DNA of 10,504 bases, taken from positions 1-10,504 of the forward strand of contig JAYRWT010000075.1 of NCBI GenBank assembly GCA_041917855.1, written 5' to 3'. The notes beneath the pieces are model-generated. The model was given only the letters and a program-made list of their open reading frames with translations, was not told where the DNA came from and ran no database searches. Within the stretch, counting starts at the first letter, position 1; the number at the start of each line of letters is the position of its first letter. The stretch is from CALBLZ01 sp041917855 (lineage in GTDB: Bacteria; Patescibacteriota; UBA1384; CAILIB01). This document shows positions 1-5,736 of this stretch, piece after piece. Position numbers and translations under genes: made by a program.

Positions 1-438
1 CAGTCAGTAACCCTGCCCAATGCGTATGTACAAGGTAGTGGTGGTGGGCAGGACCAAACAGAAACCTGCACCTACTGTTGCGGCCTAAGGGATGAGCAAG
101 GAAGCAGCACCTGCCACTGGATCTATCGAAGTTATGTGCCAGAATCTTTGCCTGCTGGCGGATCACGCACAGGAGTACTAACAACATGCAATATTGCGTC
201 GGGTGGTACAAACGGCGGAGGAACTAGTGGAGGTACAAACGGCGGGAGTAATGGAGGTACAAACGGTGGTGGAACCAACGGCGGCATAAATGGGGGCGGT
301 ACGAATGGAGGCCTCAATGGTGGCACTACAAACGGCGGCAGTAATGGAGGTACAAACGGCGGAGGTACGAATGGAGGCGGAACAGGTGGTGGGGCTGGTA
401 CAGGACCTAACTATTCAAAGGGTAGCACACGTTGGTAA
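1..438 (+). CDS. C-terminal part of a Cys-containing protein with a Gly/Asn repeat tail (runs off left edge)
   Basis: The frame is open from the first base of the window, so the true start lies upstream; a GTG at 136 is only an internal codon. The 145 visible residues fall into two parts. Residues 1-67 are ordinary in composition and carry five cysteines, including the cluster CTYCC near residue 29, then STC and TTC. Residues 68-135 are almost entirely Gly, Asn, Thr and Ser in a degenerate GGTNGG-like repeat, followed by a short end with YSKGSTRW. Such tails are typical of flexible spacers in exported or surface proteins, but no signal peptide can be seen because the N terminus is missing. 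The DsbA-like gene starts 9 bases after the stop, which fits an exported, disulfide-containing product. I do not recognise a family, and the cell location is inference. Confidence 0.75.
   Translation, partial: QSVTLPNAYVQGSGGGQDQTETCTYCCGLRDEQGSSTCHWIYRSYVPESLPAGGSRTGVLTTCNIASGGTNGGGTSGGTNGGSNGGTNGGGTNGGINGGGTNGGLNGGTTNGGSNGGTNGGGTNGGGTGGGAGTGPNYSKGSTRW
202..405 (+). repeat. Degenerate Gly-Asn-Thr coding repeat
   Basis: Sixty-eight codons encode tandem variants of GGTNGG/GGSNGG/GGINGG. All four glycine codons are mixed and unit lengths vary, so the array is old or selected at protein level rather than freshly slipped. One exact 20-base direct repeat (AGTAATGGAGGTACAAACGG) occurs at 247-266 and 340-359, 93 bases apart, and could support length change by recombination. 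Confidence 0.9.
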
Positions 439-447
439 TGCTTGATT

Positions 448-1263
448 ATGAAAAAGACTAGAACACAACTTGGTGAAGTAGCGGCAGGTAAGTTAGCTGC
501 CTTGAACACGCAGCTCATCAAGGTGCTCAGTATCATTTTGGCTGTGGCACTGGTTTTTCTACTGGTTTCAATTTGGCTAGAGAACTCTCGCCTGCAATCA
601 GAGAATACTGACCTGAAGAACACCATCCGGGATATGCGCGAATCATCGATAATTAAAGCGCCTACTAAATCCACTGCTGATATTGTTGCTGAGTCGCTTA
701 AGGATGCGCAGAAAAAAGTACCGCTTGTAGATAGTGAAGATTTTGTGCAAGGACCGCGTAATGCGAAACTCTTTTTGGTTGAATACGGAGATTTAGAGTG
801 TCCGTACTGTAAGCGATTCCACACTGTACTTAAAGATGTGCGCGCCGAATATGGAGACACAGTTGCAATTGTCTACCGTCATTTACCGCTCAATATACAT
901 CCTGCGGCTACCATGGAGGCACTAGCATCAATTTGTGTTGCGCAAAAAGCAGGTAATGATGCTTTCTTTACGTACATTGCAAATGTCTACGATAAGAGTG
1001 CCGCAAATGGCACCAGCTTTACCCAGGAGCAAATGATTAGTTTTGCTAAAGAGCAGGGAATAGATACCTCCGCCATGGCTTCTTGTATAGCCAGCGATGC
1101 GGCTAAAGCCAGGCTACAACGTGATCTAGACAGCGCAAATGCTGCAGGTATTAAATCAACGCCCACTAGCTACCTTATCTCGGGCAAAGGAGTACAAAAA
1201 GTGTTTTCTGGGAACTTGCCATTCAGTGCAGTTAAGGTTGCTATCGACGATTTAATCAGATAG
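448..1263 (+). CDS. Membrane-anchored DsbA-like thiol-disulfide oxidoreductase
   Basis: This 271-residue protein has one N-terminal membrane helix (about residues 26-44, IIxAVALVFLLVSIW). A short polar, coiled-coil-like linker follows (45-70), then a DsbA/thioredoxin_4-type domain from about residue 95. The CPYC active site is Cys118-Cys121 in the context YGDLECPYCKRF, and the cis-proline that faces it is Pro239 in STPTSY. Two further cysteines (in SICVAQ and MASCIAS) occur in the helical insertion, as in many relatives. The helix should hold the catalytic domain outside the cytoplasmic membrane, where it would oxidise or isomerise disulfides of exported proteins. I chose the ATG at 448 over a TTG at 442; neither has a good Shine-Dalgarno. 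It begins 9 bases after the preceding gene and is probably cotranscribed with it. No DsbB/VKOR partner is visible. Confidence 0.9.
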   Translation: MKKTRTQLGEVAAGKLAALNTQLIKVLSIILAVALVFLLVSIWLENSRLQSENTDLKNTIRDMRESSIIKAPTKSTADIVAESLKDAQKKVPLVDSEDFVQGPRNAKLFLVEYGDLECPYCKRFHTVLKDVRAEYGDTVAIVYRHLPLNIHPAATMEALASICVAQKAGNDAFFTYIANVYDKSAANGTSFTQEQMISFAKEQGIDTSAMASCIASDAAKARLQRDLDSANAAGIKSTPTSYLISGKGVQKVFSGNLPFSAVKVAIDDLIR

Positions 1264-1284
1264 TTACTCCTGGGTTGAGTAGCT
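1262..1284 (+). terminator. Hairpin at the end of the DsbA-like gene, weak terminator candidate
   Basis: AGTTACTC and GAGTAGCT form an 8-bp stem with one G-T pair around a 7-base loop, overlapping the stop codon. No T-run follows, so termination here is uncertain. Confidence 0.3.
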
Positions 1285-1295
1285 AATCACAAAGA

Positions 1296-1324
1296 TTGAC
1301 TTCGGTTTTTGTTCGGTATATCAT
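1296..1324 (+). promoter_or_regulatory. Sigma-70-like promoter of radC, predicted leaderless start
   Basis: The -35 box TTGACT (1296-1301) is followed after 17 bases by the -10 box TATCAT (1319-1324); each differs from consensus at one position. The radC ATG starts at 1331, six bases after the -10 box. Transcription should therefore start at or within a base or two of the A of ATG, leaving no 5' leader. This is predicted from spacing only. Confidence 0.65.
1300..1321 (+). promoter_or_regulatory. Candidate operator shared with uvrB (LexA-like direct repeat)
   Basis: CTTC-GGTTTTT-GTTC lies between the -35 and -10 boxes of radC and overlaps the end of the -35. A near copy, 19 of 21 bases identical over 1301-1321 versus 7767-7787, sits in the uvrB promoter region. 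The half-site spacing matches the GTTC-N7-GTTC LexA box known in alphaproteobacteria. Identity as a LexA site is inference, and no lexA gene is in the window. Confidence 0.45.
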
Positions 1325-1330
1325 GCAAGT

Positions 1331-1990
1331 ATGATTACCGCGTTACCATCCCTTAGAGCTTTGCCGCGTGAGCGCATACTTAATCCTGGTGCACTAGGTA
1401 CTACGGTAAGCGATCTACTTGCCGTACTCATTGGTACTGGCGTAAGTGGTGTGCCCGCTCAAGTGCTTGCGCGTAAAATTGAACCGCTGGTTATTTCAGG
1501 CCATGCAAGCTATCAACTTCTTAGCTCAGTACCTGGAGTTGGCCCCGCAAAGGCTTCACGTGTATTAGCTGGTTTGGCTTTAGCTCCAAGTCTTGAGCAG
1601 CAACGTAGCCAAATCCTAAACTCACCAGAGCGTATTTTTCAGGCTTGCTCCGATTTGCTGCAGGAAAAACAAGAGCACCTTGCCGTATTCTTTTTAACCA
1701 CCCGAAGCACTATTTTGGAGCGGCAAATAGTTAGCCTTGGCACACTTTCGGCCAGTATAGTGCACCCACGTGAAGTATTTAGAGCGGCAATTGTTAGTAA
1801 TGCCTCACATATTGTCATTGCACACAATCACCCATCTGGAGACGCCACACCAAGTACCGCAGATTTAGACGTAACTAAAACGCTTGCTCGAGCAGGACAA
1901 CAATTAGGCATTGAGCTGATTGATCATGTTATTTGTGCTCGCAGTGGCTACACCTCACTTAAGGTGGTCGCGCCTGAAGTTTTCTGGTAA
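1331..1990 (+). CDS. radC: RadC-family JAB/MPN domain protein
   Basis: The 219-residue product has the usual RadC length (about 220-230) and order. An N-terminal segment resembles the family's L..LLxxLLGTG region (SDLLAVLIGTG). A helix-hairpin-helix around residues 63-84 contains VPGVGPAKA. The C-terminal JAMM metal site has the full pattern HxHx7SxxD: His165, His167, Ser175 and Asp178 in HNHPSGDATPSTADLD. This predicts a zinc-dependent hydrolase fold. The cellular role of RadC is unsettled; its old link to recombination repair is not firm, although the gene is induced with competence or DNA damage in several bacteria. The ATG at 1331 is preceded by its own promoter. An ATG at 1323 is followed by a stop after two codons. 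folD follows after 10 bases, so radC-folD-glyA may be one transcript. Confidence 0.95.
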   Translation: MITALPSLRALPRERILNPGALGTTVSDLLAVLIGTGVSGVPAQVLARKIEPLVISGHASYQLLSSVPGVGPAKASRVLAGLALAPSLEQQRSQILNSPERIFQACSDLLQEKQEHLAVFFLTTRSTILERQIVSLGTLSASIVHPREVFRAAIVSNASHIVIAHNHPSGDATPSTADLDVTKTLARAGQQLGIELIDHVICARSGYTSLKVVAPEVFW

Positions 1991-1998
1991 CCTACCAG
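1984..1998 (+). other. Small hairpin between the radC stop and the folD start
   Basis: CTGGTA and TACCAG form a 6-bp stem with a 3-base loop, spanning the radC stop codon and ending two bases before the folD ATG. It could modulate folD initiation or couple it to radC translation. It is short, so chance is possible. Confidence 0.35.
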
Positions 1999-2000
1999 GT

Positions 2001-2855
2001 ATGCAGCTGCTTACTAGTGAACCACTTGTAGCCACACTCAGTGCCCATACACATCGGGCAGTAGCTGATCTTAGTGGGCGTAACATAACACCTCATCTGG
2101 CTATAGTGCTCATTGGTAGTAACCCAGATAGCCTCACCTATATCGATAAAAAACAGGCACGCGCTAAGGAGCTTGGTATTGTTGTTTCTATTTACCACAT
2201 AGACGAAAACGAGCCGCATGAGCAGGCAATTGTCGCAGTGCAGCATTTGGCTCAAGACGAAGAAGTGCACGGTATTATTGTTCAGCTACCACTGCCTACA
2301 TCCTGGACCAAGGAGCAAACCGATGAACTCATCTCGCACATACCAGTTGCAAAAGATGTCGATGGCTTAACGGGTGCATGGGTATCATCTGTTGCAGTAA
2401 CTACAGATCCTGCTACTGCCATTATGGCAAGCACGGTATGTATCCCGCCTATGGTTGCGGCGGTTCTTTTGCTCCTCAATCACTACGCAATAACACTTAC
2501 GGATAAAAAAATAGTCCTTGTTGGTAAAGGGCGTTTAGTTGGCACTCCATTGGAGCACTACCTCCATGCGGCTGGCTGTACAGTTCAGTCTGTTGATGAG
2601 GAAACTGATGACATTCTCAGCATTACTACTACAGCCGACATTCTAGTTAGTGGAACGGGTACACAAGATCTAATTACCTACCAGTGGGTACAGGAAGGAG
2701 CAGTAGTAATTGACTGCGCAAAAGATGTGCATCGCGACTCCGTTGATCAAGTAGCTGGCGCTGTTTCGCCGGCTAAAGGCGGTGTTGGCCCCGTTACCGT
2801 TCAGTGGCTCCTCCATAACACTGTTCTAGCAGCCGTCCAGCAAAACAAGGTATGA
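2001..2855 (+). CDS. folD: Methylene-THF dehydrogenase / methenyl-THF cyclohydrolase
   Basis: FolD interconverts 5,10-methylene-THF and 10-formyl-THF in the cytoplasm, reducing NADP. The 284-residue product has the usual length. Diagnostic pieces in order are the catalytic Tyr47 and Lys51 in TYIDKKQA, GIIVQLPLP, PVAKDVDGLT, the dinucleotide-binding loop VGKGRLVGTPL, and the C-terminal GGVGPVTVQWLL. The usual PCTP motif before the second domain reads VCIPP here, a visible departure. I chose the ATG at 2001 because the family starts close to this point (MQLLTSEPL); the open frame extends upstream only inside radC. AGG sits one base before the start, closer than a normal Shine-Dalgarno. The stop TGA overlaps the glyA ATG by four bases (ATGA), implying translational coupling with the enzyme that makes its substrate. 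Confidence 0.95.
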   Translation: MQLLTSEPLVATLSAHTHRAVADLSGRNITPHLAIVLIGSNPDSLTYIDKKQARAKELGIVVSIYHIDENEPHEQAIVAVQHLAQDEEVHGIIVQLPLPTSWTKEQTDELISHIPVAKDVDGLTGAWVSSVAVTTDPATAIMASTVCIPPMVAAVLLLLNHYAITLTDKKIVLVGKGRLVGTPLEHYLHAAGCTVQSVDEETDDILSITTTADILVSGTGTQDLITYQWVQEGAVVIDCAKDVHRDSVDQVAGAVSPAKGGVGPVTVQWLLHNTVLAAVQQNKV

Positions 2856-4069
2856 GCATTGCCGATATTCAGGCCTTACTGAAAGAAGAAAAAGAGCGCC
2901 AGCAGGGCGAGCTTTCTCTTATTGCTTCAGAGAATTATGTTTCCCGGGCCGTGCTCGAAGCATCTGCTTCGGTGCTAACAAATAAGTATTCAGAAGGCTA
3001 CCCAGGTCGTCGCTACTACGGCGGTAATGAGATAGCCGACGAGGTTGAACAAACAGCGCAAGAAGCAGCCAAGCGCGCCTTTCACACCGATTACCATGTC
3101 AATGTGCAGCCCTATGCAGGATCTACCGCCAACATCGCTGCCTACGCTGCAGTGCTCCAGCCTGGCGACACAGTGCTCTCACTCTCGTTGGCGCATGGTG
3201 GGCACCTAACCCATGGTCATACGGTAAGTTACAGCGGAGCTGTCTACAACTTCATACACTACGGAGTAAGCAAAGATACTGGCATCCTAGATTACGAAGA
3301 GATTGCCGTGCAGGCAAAGGCGCACCGCCCCAAGCTAATTGTAGCAGGGGGTTCCGCCTACCCAATGCTGATTGATTGGGTGGCATTTAGCCGCATTGCC
3401 AGGGAGAGCCAATCGCTGCTCATGGTAGATATGGCTCATATTGCAGGATTAATTGCCGGTAACGTGCACCCAAGTCCATTCGGTCACGCTGATATTATTA
3501 CTACAACTACCCAAAAAACATTGCGCGGACCACGCGGTGGAATGATTTTCTGCAAGCCGGAGCTTGCAAGTGCTATTGATAAAGCGGTGTTCCCTGGAGT
3601 GCAAGGAGGGCCACATATGCATACAATTGCCGCTAAGGCTATTGCGCTTACCGAGGCGCAAGAACCAAGTTTTACAGCATATGCAAAGCAGGTTGTTTCA
3701 AATGCAAAAGCACTTGCATACGCCCTGCAGCAACTCGGTTACTCTCTCGTTGCTGATGGCACCGAGACCCACCTTATGCTCGTAGACTTGCGTGGTTCTG
3801 GTGTGCTCGGTAAAGAAGCACAGCGCCGACTAGAGTCTGTAGGTATCACTACCAATAAAAATTTGATCCCTTACGATGACCAGTCAGCGCTCAGTCCATC
3901 CGGCCTTCGCCTAGGAACTGCTGCCATTACCACGCGTGGCATGAAGGAATCAGAAATGCAGGTCCTAGCAGAGTGCATCCATACCATGCTTACCGAGCCG
4001 CAGCGGGAAGCTGAGGTTGCAGCTATCGTTGCAAAACTAGCACGTAAGTTTCGAGTGCCAGGTTTATAG
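2852..4069 (+). CDS. glyA: Serine hydroxymethyltransferase
   Basis: GlyA is the PLP enzyme that turns serine and THF into glycine and 5,10-methylene-THF. The 405-residue product is near the usual bacterial length (about 410-420). Visible signatures are SLIASENYVS, TNKYSEGYPGRRYYGGNE, VDMAHIAG (Asp193 holds the PLP ring nitrogen), the Schiff-base segment TTTTQKTLRGPRGG with Lys222, PGVQGGPHMH, and LRLGTAAITTRG near the end. The residue before the PLP lysine is Gln221, where most family members have His (TTTTHKT). The start overlaps the folD stop by four bases, and AAGG lies one base upstream of the ATG. A hairpin terminator follows about 30 bases after the stop. Together with folD it should supply one-carbon units, some of them for Fmt, encoded at the other end of this window. 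Confidence 0.97.
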   Translation: MSIADIQALLKEEKERQQGELSLIASENYVSRAVLEASASVLTNKYSEGYPGRRYYGGNEIADEVEQTAQEAAKRAFHTDYHVNVQPYAGSTANIAAYAAVLQPGDTVLSLSLAHGGHLTHGHTVSYSGAVYNFIHYGVSKDTGILDYEEIAVQAKAHRPKLIVAGGSAYPMLIDWVAFSRIARESQSLLMVDMAHIAGLIAGNVHPSPFGHADIITTTTQKTLRGPRGGMIFCKPELASAIDKAVFPGVQGGPHMHTIAAKAIALTEAQEPSFTAYAKQVVSNAKALAYALQQLGYSLVADGTETHLMLVDLRGSGVLGKEAQRRLESVGITTNKNLIPYDDQSALSPSGLRLGTAAITTRGMKESEMQVLAECIHTMLTEPQREAEVAAIVAKLARKFRVPGL

Positions 4070-4098
4070 TTCTCTAAATACATGCAAAGTATGCCCCG

Positions 4099-4117
4099 GC
4101 TCTGTTAGAGCTTTTTT
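4099..4117 (+). terminator. Rho-independent terminator of glyA
   Basis: GCTCT-GTT-AGAGC forms a 5-bp stem with a 3-base loop, followed directly by TTTTTT. It lies about 30 bases past the glyA stop and faces away from it. The stem is short but the layout is canonical. Confidence 0.65.
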
Positions 4118-4160
4118 GTAGTGCCAGGCTTTTACCCAGGAGAAGCGTGTACAGAGCAAC

Positions 4161-4206
4161 AAAAACTCCCTACCAGTCGCTTGGGGGCCAAGTGAAGGTA
4201 GGGAGT
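4161..4206 (-). terminator. Rho-independent terminator of rplY
   Basis: On the - strand, ACTCCCTACC pairs perfectly with GGTAGGGAGT (4197-4206 with 4165-4174). The loop holds an inner CTTGG/CCAAG stem, and TTTTT follows. It lies 12 bases past the rplY stop. With the glyA terminator it closes the convergent junction from both sides. Confidence 0.85.
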
Positions 4207-4218
4207 AGGGTGAGTAGG

Positions 4219-4914
4219 CTACTCGTCTTTCTTGTCTGAGTCAGCTTCGCCCTCGCCAGCTTCAGAGTCAGTACCAGAGGTGGTTTCAAACTCAGTTTCA
4301 ACTTCGGTAGCTGGAGCTTCGTCTAGGGCGGCAAGCTCTTCTTCGGACATAGGCTCAGAGATAGAGGCAATAACTTCTTCTGGCTCGCCAAGGATGACTA
4401 CACCTTCAGGTGCGGCCAGATCGCTGATACGAATCACATCGTCAAAGGTTGCAAGCGCGGTAATGTCTACAATAATTGAGTGTGGCAGATCGTCTGGGAG
4501 ACACTCTACTTCAACTTCGCTCTTAACGGTGATTAAGGTGCCGCCAAGGTCTTCAACAGCTGCGGCTGTCCCCGTGAACTCCAGAGGAACCTCGGTAGAA
4601 AGTTTCTCCTTCATGTTTACGGCGAAGAAGTCGATGTGGGTAATCTCACCACGCACTGGGTTATCCTGTAGATCGTGTACCAGTACCTTAACTGGCTTTT
4701 CAGAGTCGATAACCAGGTTAATCAGGGTAGAATATCCAGTCTGGTGGAAAAGCTTGGTAAACTCCCGCTCATTCAAAACTAGGTGGGCATTCTCTTTTAC
4801 ATTGCCGTAGAGCACGGCAGGAACCTTGCCATCACGACGCAGTTGCTTAGCAGTAACGCCAGCAAGGTCGCGGGAGGTTGCGTGGATTGAATGGGTAACA
4901 GCGTGTGCAGACAT
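4219..4914 (-). CDS. rplY: Large-subunit ribosomal protein bL25, CTC/TL5 long form
   Basis: The 231-residue protein has the two-domain long form of bL25. An N-terminal 5S rRNA-binding domain covers about residues 1-95 (AKQLRRDGKVPAVLYG, then VLVHDLQDNPVRGEITHIDFF). A C-terminal TL5/CTC beta domain covers about 100-185 (VPLEFTG, GGTLITV, LPDDLPHSIIVDI). A strongly acidic tail follows from about residue 188 to the end, rich in Glu, Asp, Ser and Ala. bL25 binds 5S rRNA on the large subunit, and the CTC form is also known as a general stress protein. The ATG at 4914 is preceded by a run of T and no Shine-Dalgarno, but the N terminus aligns with the family start. The gene is last in its cluster, 40 bases after the small orphan gene, and ends at a strong terminator. 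Confidence 0.95.
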   Translation of the reverse strand: MSAHAVTHSIHATSRDLAGVTAKQLRRDGKVPAVLYGNVKENAHLVLNEREFTKLFHQTGYSTLINLVIDSEKPVKVLVHDLQDNPVRGEITHIDFFAVNMKEKLSTEVPLEFTGTAAAVEDLGGTLITVKSEVEVECLPDDLPHSIIVDITALATFDDVIRISDLAAPEGVVILGEPEEVIASISEPMSEEELAALDEAPATEVETEFETTSGTDSEAGEGEADSDKKDE

Positions 4915-4954
4915 AAAAAAATCTAAGGTCGGGTTGGACTAGTTGGCCCGGAGG

Positions 4955-5182
4955 TTATTTCTTGGAGAACGCCGTAACAAAGTCGCCGTCAAAGCTTTGC
5001 AGCGCCTCGTGGAGAGCAAGTACATCGTTAGATGTAATTGGGTTCTCACCAACGAGTGGCGACCGAGAGGCTTTTGGATTGACATGCACCAAGATTGAGA
5101 CGCTCAGAGGGATTTCTCCATCTTGACCAACCAACTGAAAGTGATGAAACTCTCCTTCTGGAAGTTGTTCGTTTTGCTCCAT
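4955..5182 (-). CDS. Small uncharacterised protein (75 aa)
   Basis: I do not recognise this family. The 75 residues contain no membrane helix, signal peptide, cysteine or obvious motif. The N-terminal half is mixed and weakly beta-like (FHHFQLVGQDGEIPLSVSIL), and the C-terminal half could form one helix (NDVLALHEALQSF) before a short end FSKK. It is probably real: it fills the space between two genes on the same strand, a good promoter lies just upstream, and no competing frame covers the stretch. The ATG at 5182 is the only reasonable start and has no Shine-Dalgarno. It should share a transcript with rplY, which starts 40 bases after its stop, so a link to translation or ribosomes is possible but only by position. 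Confidence 0.65.
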   Translation of the reverse strand: MEQNEQLPEGEFHHFQLVGQDGEIPLSVSILVHVNPKASRSPLVGENPITSNDVLALHEALQSFDGDFVTAFSKK

Positions 5183-5208
5183 GGTGTCACGTTACGTATT
5201 CGATGCTA

Positions 5209-5237
5209 ATCCTACCAGTTTACTCTGGTAGTGTCAA
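5209..5237 (-). promoter_or_regulatory. Sigma-70-like promoter for the small gene and rplY
   Basis: On the - strand a consensus -35 box TTGACA (5237-5232) is followed after exactly 17 bases by TAGGAT (5214-5209), which matches 4 of 6 consensus -10 positions. The predicted start near 5202 leaves a leader of about 20 bases before the ATG at 5182. Confidence 0.65.
5212..5231. repeat. Perfect inverted repeat inside the promoter spacer
   Basis: CTACCAG and CTGGTAG flank a 6-base centre and fill the spacer between the -35 and -10 boxes of the promoter above. That is where a dimeric repressor would bind. Read as RNA it is also a hairpin seven bases past the stop of the upstream permease-family gene, but without a T-run, so an operator is at least as likely as a terminator. 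Confidence 0.5.
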
Positions 5238-5678
5238 TTACGCACTGGGGTTTTCTTGAGCTGGTGTTGAAGGCGATTGCTCCTTGGCGCGTTGGTTCAT
5301 CTGACGTTTTTCGAGAGCCTCGTGGCTCTTACGGTGTAACTCCTGAAACTCGTTGTGGAGCACTTCTAGGTCTTTGTCGCTCATGTTTTCGATGTCTACC
5401 ATGGTGTTGCGCGCTGTTTTTATGGAGCGGATTAGCTCGTCTAGCTTGATATGTAGTGCTTTTGCGTCGCGATTCTGTGTGTTTTGAATCAGGAAGACCA
5501 TTAGGAAGGTAACAATAGTTGTACCAGTATTAATTATTAGCTGCCAGGTGTCGGAGTAGTGGTTGGCAGGTCCAAGTAGGGCCCAAGTGATAATAATTAA
5601 GATTGAGGTAACAAAAGCAGTTGGTGAGCCCACAATTGCCGAGACCTTTGTGGCAACTTTGCGAAAGAGATCGTTCAT
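5238..5678 (-). CDS. Low affinity iron permease family small membrane protein
   Basis: The 146-residue product has two hydrophobic helices, about residues 18-37 (FVTSILIIITWALLG) and 46-66. The second contains the family hallmark WQLIINTGTTIVTFLMVFL, followed by QNTQNRDAKALHIKLDELI. The C-terminal half (about 75-146) is charged and helical, probably coiled-coil, ending in a Pro/Ser/Gln-rich tail. The family takes its name from yeast Fet4, but iron transport by these short bacterial versions is not established, so the substrate is open. I chose the ATG at 5678, which matches the usual N terminus (MNDLFRK), rather than a TTG at 5696. A weak promoter (TGTACC-N17-TAGGAT, 5735-5707) may serve it in the 58-base gap after uvrB. 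The spacing otherwise fits readthrough. Confidence 0.85.
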   Translation of the reverse strand: MNDLFRKVATKVSAIVGSPTAFVTSILIIITWALLGPANHYSDTWQLIINTGTTIVTFLMVFLIQNTQNRDAKALHIKLDELIRSIKTARNTMVDIENMSDKDLEVLHNEFQELHRKSHEALEKRQMNQRAKEQSPSTPAQENPSA

Positions 5679-5736
5679 GTGTGCTATTAGTGACAAATGT
5701 ACTTCTATCCTACGCTGAATTTTTCAAGGGGTACAC

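Noticed and set aside
132..326. Proline-rich open frame on the - strand (VPPPFVPP repeats)
   Set aside because: It is the antisense reading of the Gly/Asn repeat; low-complexity DNA keeps this frame free of stops.
202..405. Possible CRISPR or minisatellite array
   Set aside because: The repeats are in frame, degenerate at codon level, and have no constant-length spacers; they are explained by a Gly/Asn protein repeat.
4232..4810. Serine-rich open frame of 192 codons on the + strand
   Set aside because: It is the antisense shadow of rplY, which has clear bL25 motifs; the serine richness mirrors the acidic tail codons.
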